Shown here piece after piece: positions 7,596 through 15,771 of a DNA stretch of 64,000 nucleotides. The number at the start of each line of letters is the position of its first letter. The stretch's first letter is position 1. A program made the position numbers and the translations under genes. This DNA is from Rothia nasisuis (GTDB lineage: Bacteria; Actinomycetota; Actinomycetes; Actinomycetales; Micrococcaceae). The DNA is taken from contig NZ_CAKMSB010000004.1 in NCBI RefSeq assembly GCF_928381405.1, forward strand, positions 62,001 to 126,000, in the 5' to 3' direction. Below the pieces are notes generated by a model. It was not told where the DNA came from. It did not search any database and worked only from the letters and a program-made list of their open reading frames with translations.

Positions 7596-8656
7596 TGCTG
7601 GATCCATTCGACTACAGTATCGATGAACTCCTTAAGGGAGGTGGCTTTGAGGGCACCGAACTGGCCGTCGAGCCCCTCGTAAGTTCCGGTCAGCGCTTCA
7701 ACAGGGCCGAAATTATCGGAATCAAAGGTGCGGGCCTGACGGTACTGTTTGGCAAGGTGCTCAACAGTGGGGGCCAAGTAGCCGCCATCCTTACCATTGA
7801 GCACGGGAGTTTCAAAGTCATAGGCAGTGCGGTACTGCTGCTCCTCTGCAAGAACGAGGGCAGGCTGAATATAGGGAGCAGTGCTGTTTTCCTTGCCGCG
7901 GGGCAGACCGTAGATAATTGCGGTAATGAGATCGCGGAGGTTGCCTTCAGAACGTTCCTGGCCAAACCCAGTCCAGGATTCTTTGAGCTGGGCCTTATCG
8001 ATGCTGATGGTGCGATAGAAGATTCCATTGGTGTACTGGGCAACGCCAAGGAAAGTTGCACCGGTTTCGCCCTTACGCTCCTTCACATCATCTACAGTTG
8101 AGAAATAATCAGTTTCAATAGTAGCGGCGTGGGTTGTCACGCCAGGTGAGACGCTTAAAGCTGCCTCAGTGTTCTTCTTGGGAGCCTTAGCAAACATACG
8201 ACCAAAAGCTGCTATTGCAAGGGATCCGGTCTTGCCGTCCTCAATAAAGTCGGAATTGGTCTTACTCAGAACGGTTGTTGCCGCAGTAGTGATTTCTTCT
8301 TCACTCAACCAGGAAGAACGGGCTGGACCTCCTTTATCACTAATTTCCTTATCACTCCCCTTTGTGAGATTGCTAATAAGGGGTCTAATCGCTTTAGTGA
8401 GGGTATTTTCGTCCGCATTGGGGTCAATCTCCAGGGCTTTGGCAACCACTTCACTGACTAAATCACCAGATCGAACTGAGCGATCGAGAGAGGCATTTTC
8501 ATAGGCAACGCGGATACCACGTTTAACGGATTGAGATGAATGAAGGGCGCGCAGAGCACCACCAACGGTCACACGCTTGGGCGTTCCGTTATCATCCCGG
8601 TTGAGGTTAGAGTACGGTACGGAGGTCAGGATGCTAATAGTGAGATGGTTTGACAT
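7592..8656 (-). CDS. cas7e: CRISPR type I-E Cascade backbone subunit Cas7e (Cse4/CasC)
   Basis: The 354-residue protein polymerises along crRNA as the Cascade backbone. Family marks are MSNHLTISILTSVPYSNLNRDD-type N-terminus, GTPKRVTVGGALRALHSSQ with the RNA-binding basic residues, and TFLGVAQYTNGIFYRTISID in the middle. A small domain near residue 210-250 ends in YGLPRGKENSTAPY. Its stop overlaps the cas5e start, and it begins 12 bases after cse2 ends. Confidence 0.92.
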   Translation of the reverse strand: MSNHLTISILTSVPYSNLNRDDNGTPKRVTVGGALRALHSSQSVKRGIRVAYENASLDRSVRSGDLVSEVVAKALEIDPNADENTLTKAIRPLISNLTKGSDKEISDKGGPARSSWLSEEEITTAATTVLSKTNSDFIEDGKTGSLAIAAFGRMFAKAPKKNTEAALSVSPGVTTHAATIETDYFSTVDDVKERKGETGATFLGVAQYTNGIFYRTISIDKAQLKESWTGFGQERSEGNLRDLITAIIYGLPRGKENSTAPYIQPALVLAEEQQYRTAYDFETPVLNGKDGGYLAPTVEHLAKQYRQARTFDSDNFGPVEALTGTYEGLDGQFGALKATSLKEFIDTVVEWIQQ

Positions 8657-8668
8657 GGTCAGGTATCC

Positions 8669-9280
8669 TTACTGGTCGTCGGTCGGCGAGTTTTCCTCGG
8701 CCTGTGAATGGGTGTAGCTGAATGAAGAGTAGTAGTCTCGAAGCACCTGGCGGCGATTTTCTTGCGAGGCCGGAGATAGTCCATTACCCCAGTAAATGAT
8801 GGTTTTTGCTAGGTTGTATTTATCGAGGGCCGGTGGGTTTTGTAACCCATTAGCAAGAGCCAGTAATCGCCTAATGTTCAAGACAGCCTCTTCAAGCGGT
8901 TGGGTATGAAGATAAGCAAGACGCTGCCCCACAACATCAGGATCGTTAGGGTTGAGATATTTTCTAACACCTAGATGCATAGATAGCTGGTAACACCAGG
9001 AACCGAATGAGCGATACCCCGCCCCGTTGTCTCTATCGAATGTTGGAATATTCTTGTACTCCGCAAGCATCGCAGCAACTCTCAAGAGAGCCGTCTGTTG
9101 CTCTTGTGACTTAAAATCTGCCGTATAAGGCAATACATGGGGGTAGGCATAGTGTTCAGTGATAGGGCTATTTCCGCGACGCAAGGCAGAAATTTCTTTA
9201 GTATGGCCACCTTCTTGCCCTATCATCCAGTCAATCCTTTTGATGAGGTGGCACCAAACAGCTGGCTGACTATTCGCCAT
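8669..9280 (-). CDS. cse2: CRISPR type I-E small subunit Cse2 (Cas11/CasB)
   Basis: This 203-residue, mainly helical protein matches Cse2. It has an early RRGNSPITEHYAYPHVLPY segment and a central FGSWCYQLSMHLGV. A late ALANGLQNPPALDKYNLAKTIIYWG carries the family's characteristic basic helix. Two copies normally bridge the Cas7 filament and stabilise the R-loop. It overlaps cse1 by 11 bases. Confidence 0.88.
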   Translation of the reverse strand: MANSQPAVWCHLIKRIDWMIGQEGGHTKEISALRRGNSPITEHYAYPHVLPYTADFKSQEQQTALLRVAAMLAEYKNIPTFDRDNGAGYRSFGSWCYQLSMHLGVRKYLNPNDPDVVGQRLAYLHTQPLEEAVLNIRRLLALANGLQNPPALDKYNLAKTIIYWGNGLSPASQENRRQVLRDYYSSFSYTHSQAEENSPTDDQ

Positions 9281-10895
9281 CGGCTTCCTCCTGATTAGGG
9301 GTTTCGTTGATTATGTTCATGGCTTTTCTAATACGACGACTAAGATGACCCCGCACATACTCGATACGGGCGGCATCCTGATTTCGATAGGGAAGGACGG
9401 TAACATCGTAGGCTTCTATAGCGGCGTCAATAGCCTCTCGAAGGAGAGAATCCGGCAGGCTCCCACCGACCTCACTATCATGTTGGAGAAAGTTTTTATA
9501 AACAGGAGTGATGAACCGCCAATAGTTAGTAGATACATCTACCCGTAAGTTTGCAAGATTATCCAAAATATCTGGACGGCGATTTTTAAGATCCTTTTTC
9601 CGTTCCTCCGAACTCCATCTCCTAAAGGGTGAGCAAACAATGGAGTGTATCTTTTGCAATACATGTGCCTGCCTTTGAATCAGCAGCTGAACCCCCTGGG
9701 GCTGACCAAAGGACCAGAGCTCCGGATTAGGTATGTACACCTGAGACGCTCGAATAATAGAGGTTGTCGATGAACCTTGTATCTGATGCCGAATAAACGA
9801 TAGTCTAGACTCGCGCGAGGAATAGAAACAATCATCTCTCCGGTCTTGGGCTGCCAATCCTTTTTCTTCTGCAGCCCACTCAACAGCTAAATCTGTAGCA
9901 TCCCTACCTAAATCAAGCCGTTGATCTTTATATTCACCCATTTGGTTCTTCATATATAGATAAAAGGGATCATTGATATCGCGCTGGTCCCACCAATTCT
10001 TGCGTGCATCCTTATCCTGTCCCATAGTAGGTAAGTACCATTCGTCAGGTATACCACCGATACGCACGCCGACAAGACGATCATCATCCCATAAACAGGC
10101 CGCCGTATTGGAGCTCCAAGTACCTGCCCACAGGGGATGTTCCGTTCCATCATCCAGCAGAGCTGTAGCCCCCGTCCGGTCGCACCAGGCTGGTAAGGCA
10201 TGCCCCTGAACCCAGGTTTTAGGCAAAGATTGTAAAAGAGTTGCCAGCAGGCTCTTCTCTTCCCAGAAGATCTCTGTGGCGGTTTGGCCTGATTCAACGG
10301 CCCTAGCCCCAGGAGTGCCATTGGAACATTTTCTGCCTGCGTACACATTATTTCCCGCCATGGAATAGTGATAATGCACTGCCAAGCTCTGCACCGCTTC
10401 CACTATGCCAAAGCTACTTTTTTGCTTAGACGATAAGTTCCAGAAGTCCTCCGCAGCGCCTGGTATGACATTGGGATGAAGCTTCTTAACAGGTTTATTC
10501 CCTGGCTCTATGATTCGAGAAGTATCTCTAGACGATTCAGGTTCTAGAACCGGGCATTGCAGAAAAGGAAAGGAAGATGAGAACACATCTGCACCAGCCT
10601 CCAACTGCTTTATTCCCCGGTCCACAGCTGATTCACTCAGCCCCTGCTCAAAAATCCTTTTTACTAGCGTCCTTTCTCTCCGGGGTTCGTATCCTTCTTC
10701 ATAGCGCAGAACTACAGCGAGCACGTCTCGAAGAATTCGCGTCTGAGCCCCTAAAAGGTACCCAGGAATCTTTTTATCGAGTGCTGTCCCTTCTTGATGG
10801 GAAGACAGGAGAGCATCCCGTATAGTGATATTAGACACTCCCTCATCACCTTCAAGGCGAATCCAGGGAATGTCAGTCAGAGCATTGGATAGCAA
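9270..10895 (-). CDS. cse1: CRISPR type I-E large subunit Cse1 (Cas8e/CasA)
   Basis: Cse1 reads the PAM and recruits Cas3. The 541-residue frame starts at a TTG (10895), decided by a perfect AAGGAGG six to seven bases upstream and by the conserved opening LSNALTDIPWIRLEG. Later landmarks are FPFLQCPVLEP near residue 110, PAWCDRTGATALLDDGTEHPLWAG near 240, and a C-terminal helical bundle. Length is normal (500-560). It is first in the left operon cse1-cse2-cas7e-cas5e. Its promoter region is shared with the right operon. Confidence 0.92.
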   Translation of the reverse strand: MLSNALTDIPWIRLEGDEGVSNITIRDALLSSHQEGTALDKKIPGYLLGAQTRILRDVLAVVLRYEEGYEPRRERTLVKRIFEQGLSESAVDRGIKQLEAGADVFSSSFPFLQCPVLEPESSRDTSRIIEPGNKPVKKLHPNVIPGAAEDFWNLSSKQKSSFGIVEAVQSLAVHYHYSMAGNNVYAGRKCSNGTPGARAVESGQTATEIFWEEKSLLATLLQSLPKTWVQGHALPAWCDRTGATALLDDGTEHPLWAGTWSSNTAACLWDDDRLVGVRIGGIPDEWYLPTMGQDKDARKNWWDQRDINDPFYLYMKNQMGEYKDQRLDLGRDATDLAVEWAAEEKGLAAQDRRDDCFYSSRESRLSFIRHQIQGSSTTSIIRASQVYIPNPELWSFGQPQGVQLLIQRQAHVLQKIHSIVCSPFRRWSSEERKKDLKNRRPDILDNLANLRVDVSTNYWRFITPVYKNFLQHDSEVGGSLPDSLLREAIDAAIEAYDVTVLPYRNQDAARIEYVRGHLSRRIRKAMNIINETPNQEEADGE

Positions 10896-10972
10896 TGACT
10901 ACCTCCTTCGGTTTCTACATCTCCAGCGTAAATCATCAATCGGAACATTACAATTGTATGTCCTGAAAATTA

Positions 10973-11001
10973 TTGCACTTCTGTTGCCAGGAAAGTACAC
11001 T
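10973..11001 (+). promoter_or_regulatory. Candidate promoter for cas6e-cas3-cas1-cas2
   Basis: TTGCAC (10973-10978) and TACACT (10996-11001) are separated by exactly 17 bases, a good sigma-70/HrdB-type match. It reads towards cas6e and predicts a start near 11008, at the foot of the orphan repeat-like hairpin. The resulting 5' untranslated region would be about 145 nt. On the minus strand a TACAAT-like -10 at 10953-10958 could serve cse1, but no good -35 accompanies it. Confidence 0.5.
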
Positions 11002-11005
11002 GGGA

Positions 11006-11034
11006 ACAGATTCCCCCGCGGTTGCGGGGAAGGT
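11006..11034 (-). repeat. Orphan degenerate CRISPR-repeat-like element between the two cas operons
   Basis: Read on the minus strand this 29-mer matches the array repeat at 19 of 29 positions without gaps. The matches include CTTCCCCGC at repeat positions 3-11 and GCGGGGG at positions 16-22. The stem CCCCGC/GCGGGG and the 4-base loop length are identical to the array; only the loop differs (AACC instead of TCAG). Because the stem is a hairpin it also exists in plus-strand RNA, just after the predicted start of the cas6e operon. It could be an array remnant, a CreR-like guide element or a Cas6e-binding leader hairpin. Confidence 0.6.
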
Positions 11035-11153
11035 CTCGGACACTACAACTGTATTGAACTACCCCGCCACTAACCGAAAAATGCAGCAGGAACCCGAGGC
11101 AAGAGCAACTCTACCAGCAGCCTGCTGGTACAGCCTAGAGAAAGCAGTAAGCA

Positions 11154-11843
11154 GTGCCGCACGCCGTATTCCTCACCAAATATCCTGTCCATGAAGCCCT
11201 CATGGTGGCCCACCCTGGAAAACCGCAGCAAGGTTGGGATGTCAACTCCCCTATCTTCCGCCACCGTGCCACAATGCATCTTTTCCCTGAGTTAGCAGGT
11301 GACACACCACGTGCGAAATCAGGCATCCTCTTCCGACTCGATGCTGTTGCAGGTAGTGCCCCCTATTTTCTAATCCAGTCTGAAGTTGCACCAGCAGAAG
11401 GTCACCCCGTAGAGACAAAGCAAGTCTTGCTCCAGTCACCCCCAAGCGGAACGCACGTTTCCTTCCGGTTATCTGTTAACGCTGTTAAGAGGAAAGGGAG
11501 AGAAGAAGGAAGTAACCTCAAGAGAGGCCAGGGCATTACACAGATTCCTTTCGATGGAGATACTGAAGCAGATGAACGACTGCCCCGCATGAGCGATTGG
11601 CTGGCTAGCAAACTCTCCCCCGCCCTCAGCGAGGTCACTATCATGAATCACCAACGTCAAGTTTTAGGAGCTAACCGTGCAGGACGCGCTCAAGGCAGTC
11701 CTTTCGCAGTGCAGGTCGATACTATTGATGGATTCGCTCGCGTCACAAATCCAGCCCATCTCGAAGAGCTTCTTCTGAACGGGGTTGGCCGGGCAAAATC
11801 ATACGGTTGTGGCCTGCTCTCCATCCGCCCATTAGCAGATTAA
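11154..11843 (+). CDS. cas6e: CRISPR type I-E pre-crRNA endoribonuclease Cas6e (Cse3/CasE)
   Basis: The 229-residue protein starts at GTG (11154) as MPHAVFLTKYPVH, a normal Cas6e opening; no usable ATG is available upstream. FRHRATMHLFPEL places His37 where the catalytic histidine of Cse3 proteins lies. The C-terminus has the glycine-rich loop NGVGRAKSYGCGLLSI, which is diagnostic. It cuts the 61-nt repeat-spacer transcript at the base of the repeat stem and stays bound in Cascade. It heads the right operon, apart from the other Cascade genes. The ribosome site is weak (AGAGAAAG). Confidence 0.9.
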   Translation: MPHAVFLTKYPVHEALMVAHPGKPQQGWDVNSPIFRHRATMHLFPELAGDTPRAKSGILFRLDAVAGSAPYFLIQSEVAPAEGHPVETKQVLLQSPPSGTHVSFRLSVNAVKRKGREEGSNLKRGQGITQIPFDGDTEADERLPRMSDWLASKLSPALSEVTIMNHQRQVLGANRAGRAQGSPFAVQVDTIDGFARVTNPAHLEELLLNGVGRAKSYGCGLLSIRPLAD

Positions 11844-11861
11844 ACACGCCAAGGAGTAGTC

Positions 11862-14501
11862 GTGAAGAGTCACCCTTACCTATGGTCAAAGCAAAACGGT
11901 CTCAACCAAACCTATCCCCTCTTAGCCCACCTTCTTGATACTGCAACGGTAGCAAGGGTTCTTCACGACTACTGGCTCAGGCCAGGCCTGCAAACCCTTA
12001 TTGCTGAAGAGCTGGGGGACGCAAGCACAAAAATTATCCAGTGGATAGCTGGATCCCACGACATAGGTAAAGCATCTCCCATATTTCAGGCCCAGCCTCG
12101 CCGTAAAGGCCCTGAATGGGATCGGATACGCGAGTCAATATCTGTTCACGAGCCTGACTGTATCTTCCTTGACGAGAGAACGCTGGCCGATATCAATCGG
12201 AGCGGGTATAGATTTCTTGCACGACATGAGCAAGTTGGGGCTTTCTTCCTCACTCATGAGGAGTTGACGGATCGAAACGAATACACTTCTCATTTTTGGT
12301 CCGCCCTTCCAGTTTTAGGCCACCACGGCACTTTTACTTTCCCAGAACAAGGGAATAGCAAGGCATCCGACCTCGTGTTTCAGCAAGCTCTAGCGACTCT
12401 AAAGCTAGGATGGACTGACGCTCAAACTGACCTACTCGAAGTTCTCTCTGAAGCCCTTGGAATCTCACCTGATGATTTTCCTGAAGAAGTATCACCGACC
12501 GTCACCGTCCTACTTTCAGGACTCGTTATTCTCGCTGACCGTATTGCCTCAGGAACGGACTGGGTAGCACAAAACCAAGAACTTATAGCAGAAGGGAAAC
12601 TTTCCCTTGAAGAACCTGTAGCTTGGATCGAGACTTGCACTGACCGTGCCCTAGAACGCGTCAAAGATACTGTAGGCCTTTACCACGGTTGGGAAAATGC
12701 AGAAACAGCTCAATCCTCTATCCTAGGTAACTACGCGCCTAGACCTTTGCAACAAGAAGCGCTCACGGCAGGCGAAGGCATTTGGAATGCAATGGCACCA
12801 ACTGGCAATGGAAAAACTGAAGCAGCCCTGCTCCGGCACTCCCTCAAAGATGAACGGCTCGTTTTCCTTCTTCCCACCCAAGCCACAACTAACGCTCTCA
12901 TGCGACGCATCCAAAAGGCATATTCCACTACCCCTAACGTTGCCTCTCTAGCGCATGGGCTATCTTCCATCGAAGACTTCTATATCAGGCCCGTCACCGT
13001 TTTCTCAGATACCTGTAATGGTCAAGATAGTGGTGGCCTCTACCCCACCGAGTTCGTCAAATCAGGCGCTTCTCGCTTACTTGCGCCCGTTTGCGTTGGC
13101 ACCATCGATCAGCCACTCATGGCCTCTATCCCCATGAAATGGACTCACCTACGATTACTAGCACTCGCGAACGCCCATGTAGTCATCGATGAGATTCACA
13201 CTCTCGACCATTACCAAAGTGAACTACTAGTACCCCTATTAACCTGGCTAGGTCTCACTCGCACTCGGGTAACCTTTCTATCCGCGACTTTTCCTCAGTG
13301 GCAACGCGAGCGCTTCCTTACAGCGTATACGGGCCACAAACCAGAGCAGGAAGGGATTTTCCCTTCAGCCGAGTCAGCTGACGTCGAAAACTTCATGCCT
13401 AGCCAAACCGTACTTAGCGTTCCCACTTACACTATTGACTTTACTTTCGCAGAGCCTGACTACCCTGATTTGGAGTCAACTCATATTCAATGGGCTATCG
13501 AGCACCGACACGAATTTCCCTCAGCAAGACTGGGCATTATCTGTAATACGGTCAAAAGGGCTCAAGCCATTGCGCAGAAGCTATCAGACCTGGGTGAAAC
13601 GGTTATTTTGTTACACTCTCGCATGACTGCTGAACACCGCAAACGTAATGCTGAACTACTTGAACAAACAATCGGCTCTAATGGTCAAGGAACGGCACTA
13701 ACTGTTGTTGGTACCCAAACGATTGAGGCCTCTCTCGATATCGACCTTGATTTGCTCTCTACGGATCTCTGCCCCGCACCATCCTTGATTCAACGAGCAG
13801 GACGCGTATGGAGACGAGAAGATATCGACAGAAAGAATCGAATCCCTGGAATTACGAATTTACCGATTCAAGTTGTCAAACCCAGTACGCCTGAAACATG
13901 GATGCTTAAGCCGTACTACCCAGCTGAGCTCCAACGTACCTGGGGTTTTCTACAGGATAACCCTACCTTCGAATGTCCAACTATGAACCAAGACTTCGTA
14001 GATGCTGCCGCTGTAACCCTTGACTCTATTCTCACTTCAGAAGACCTAGATCAGTTCGCTGAAAACTCTGCTGCCCTTCGTAAAGGTAAAGATAAATCTG
14101 AGAAACTAGCCAATGCCCTGCACCCTCTAAGTACCATCAAAGAGTTTAGCGACATGACGGATAAAAATTTTAACGACTCAGATGATGGCGCCTTTACCCG
14201 CCTTATCAATAGCGAAATTCGTCAAGTTATTGTAGGTGGAAGTCCTGAGCAAATACCCGGTGCTTGGGAAGGAACTTTAGAAGATCTGTGCGCTCTCACC
14301 GCGCATGACCAAACAGAAATCCAAAAGGCACTACGGGCGTCCTTACCCATTGTTGTATCGAAAGATAATCGAGAGTACCTCAATTCCCTACCCTCGCTAG
14401 ATAGCTCTAAGACTCTTCTCAATCGTTACTACTACATGCAAATACCCCACAATAGTGTTTACGACCCTGTCCTTGGCTTTACAGGATCCGGTGAACAATG
14501 A
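11862..14501 (+). CDS. cas3: CRISPR-associated nuclease-helicase Cas3
   Basis: This 879-residue protein has both Cas3 modules fused. The HD nuclease lies in the first 270 residues, with GSHDIGK at about 64-70. The SF2 helicase follows, with Walker A APTGNGKTEAAL near 311, DEIHTLDHYQ near 443 and LSATFP near 475. Motif VI, LIQRAGRVWRR, lies near 645. It degrades the displaced strand after Cascade binding. GTG start with AAGGAG seven bases upstream, 18 bases after cas6e. In most I-E loci cas3 lies upstream of cse1; here it sits between cas6e and cas1. Confidence 0.95.
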   Translation: MKSHPYLWSKQNGLNQTYPLLAHLLDTATVARVLHDYWLRPGLQTLIAEELGDASTKIIQWIAGSHDIGKASPIFQAQPRRKGPEWDRIRESISVHEPDCIFLDERTLADINRSGYRFLARHEQVGAFFLTHEELTDRNEYTSHFWSALPVLGHHGTFTFPEQGNSKASDLVFQQALATLKLGWTDAQTDLLEVLSEALGISPDDFPEEVSPTVTVLLSGLVILADRIASGTDWVAQNQELIAEGKLSLEEPVAWIETCTDRALERVKDTVGLYHGWENAETAQSSILGNYAPRPLQQEALTAGEGIWNAMAPTGNGKTEAALLRHSLKDERLVFLLPTQATTNALMRRIQKAYSTTPNVASLAHGLSSIEDFYIRPVTVFSDTCNGQDSGGLYPTEFVKSGASRLLAPVCVGTIDQPLMASIPMKWTHLRLLALANAHVVIDEIHTLDHYQSELLVPLLTWLGLTRTRVTFLSATFPQWQRERFLTAYTGHKPEQEGIFPSAESADVENFMPSQTVLSVPTYTIDFTFAEPDYPDLESTHIQWAIEHRHEFPSARLGIICNTVKRAQAIAQKLSDLGETVILLHSRMTAEHRKRNAELLEQTIGSNGQGTALTVVGTQTIEASLDIDLDLLSTDLCPAPSLIQRAGRVWRREDIDRKNRIPGITNLPIQVVKPSTPETWMLKPYYPAELQRTWGFLQDNPTFECPTMNQDFVDAAAVTLDSILTSEDLDQFAENSAALRKGKDKSEKLANALHPLSTIKEFSDMTDKNFNDSDDGAFTRLINSEIRQVIVGGSPEQIPGAWEGTLEDLCALTAHDQTEIQKALRASLPIVVSKDNREYLNSLPSLDSSKTLLNRYYYMQIPHNSVYDPVLGFTGSGEQ

Positions 14502-15436
14502 GTTACTCAGAAGAAGCTCTCGCCTTCTCAACTATCCCCACTGACCATCAAGTCAGATTAGAAGACCGCGTGTCCTTCCTCTACCTTGAATATTGCGTCG
14601 TCAGACAAGATAAAACAGGAGTAATCGCATACGGCGGGGATACTGAAAAAGGAGCCATTGCAGGCAAAAGAGTTCAATTGCCTGTCAGCGGTCTCTCAGT
14701 GCTTATGCTTGGTCCTGGCACGAGTATCACCCAACCAGCTATTACTTCTTGCACCCGTGCCGGAACAACAGTCATGTTCACGGGTGGCGGTGGGGTCCCA
14801 GCCTACTCTCATGCAACTCCGCTGACCTCATCTGCTCGTTGGGCAATTGCCCAAGCGCGTCTCGTTTCACAAGAAAAGAATCAACGCACAGCGGCTCTCG
14901 TCCTATATAAAAAGCAACTTGGTATTGAACATATGCCCGGGGGAACTATTGCCACAATGCGCGGACTAGAGGGGAGAACTATCAGAAACCTCTACCGTGA
15001 CACAGCCAAGAAATACAAAATTACACGCTTCCGCAGGCAAGTCGATGCCGAGGATAATGTGAACATGGCGCTTAACATCGCTAACTCTATCTTGTACGGG
15101 TGCGCAGCAGCAGCCTGCGCAGCTATCGGAGTAAACCCAGCCCTTGGAATCATTCACCGAGGAGACGCCCGGTCTCTTCTTTTTGATCTTGCTGATCTTT
15201 ATAAACCTTCGCTATCAATTCCTGTTGCTTTTGCATGCCATAACAGCACTAATCTCGCTGAAGATGTTAGGACAGGAGTCCGAAAAGAACTTGTCAACCA
15301 GCAGGTCCTCAAGGGTATGCTCCAAACGTTAATGGAAGTACTTACACCGCACTTACCTCATAGGGATGATGATCGGCTTATTTCCGACCGGGGAGAAGAA
15401 GTTGAGGGGCATACCCAATACGGCGGTGAGCAGTAA
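14498..15436 (+). CDS. cas1: CRISPR adaptation integrase Cas1 (type I-E)
   Basis: The 312-residue Cas1 has the metal-binding catalytic residues in place: Glu158 in RGLEGRTIR, His220 in LGIIHRGDAR and Asp230/Asp233 in LLFDLADLYK. The N-terminal beta-domain contains FLYLEYCVV and the GLSVLMLGPGTSIT stretch of I-E Cas1 proteins. Its ATG overlaps the cas3 stop (ATGA), implying coupled translation. With Cas2 it inserts new spacers at the leader end of the adjacent array. Confidence 0.95.
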   Translation: MSYSEEALAFSTIPTDHQVRLEDRVSFLYLEYCVVRQDKTGVIAYGGDTEKGAIAGKRVQLPVSGLSVLMLGPGTSITQPAITSCTRAGTTVMFTGGGGVPAYSHATPLTSSARWAIAQARLVSQEKNQRTAALVLYKKQLGIEHMPGGTIATMRGLEGRTIRNLYRDTAKKYKITRFRRQVDAEDNVNMALNIANSILYGCAAAACAAIGVNPALGIIHRGDARSLLFDLADLYKPSLSIPVAFACHNSTNLAEDVRTGVRKELVNQQVLKGMLQTLMEVLTPHLPHRDDDRLISDRGEEVEGHTQYGGEQ

Positions 15437-15438
15437 AT

Positions 15439-15750
15439 ATGTTTGTGGTTCTGTCTGCAACAGCTATACCTGGACATCTGCGTGGATACCTCAGTAGATT
15501 TTTATCAGAGGCGGCGACCGGACTGTATGTTGGTAATGTATCAAAACGCGTACAAGAAAATCTGTGGGCCCGATGTGTACTTGCAGCGAAAGAAGGATCC
15601 TTCACGATGATTACCAGCGACCGGCAAGCAGAACAGGGATTCACTATTCAGTCAGTCGGAGTTCAGAGTCGCCCTGTCATTGAACTGGATGGACTTGCAC
15701 TGACTTACTTGCCGGTGCCTCGGAACAGCGAAAATTCAGGTTCTAGCTGA
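15439..15750 (+). CDS. cas2: CRISPR adaptation protein Cas2 (type I-E)
   Basis: This 103-residue protein opens MFVVLSATAIPGHLRGYLSRFL, the standard start of I-E Cas2 (Cas2e/CasF-like). It continues with GLYVGNVSKRVQENLWARC and a C-terminal tail used to dock Cas1. It starts 2 bases after cas1. Its stop codon lies only 21 bases before the first CRISPR repeat, so the array leader must overlap the end of this gene. Confidence 0.93.
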   Translation: MFVVLSATAIPGHLRGYLSRFLSEAATGLYVGNVSKRVQENLWARCVLAAKEGSFTMITSDRQAEQGFTIQSVGVQSRPVIELDGLALTYLPVPRNSENSGSS

Positions 15751-15756
15751 TAGAAT
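15748..15756 (+). promoter_or_regulatory. Candidate extended -10 promoter for the CRISPR array
   Basis: TGATAGAAT matches the extended -10 form TGnTATAAT. Its TGA is the cas2 stop codon. No good -35 is present at 17-18 bases. A start near 15763 would put the first repeat about 9 nt into the pre-crRNA. The repeat orientation and the decayed distal end both say that transcription enters from this side. Confidence 0.4.
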
Positions 15757-15771
15757 CGCAAGTCAGATAGT

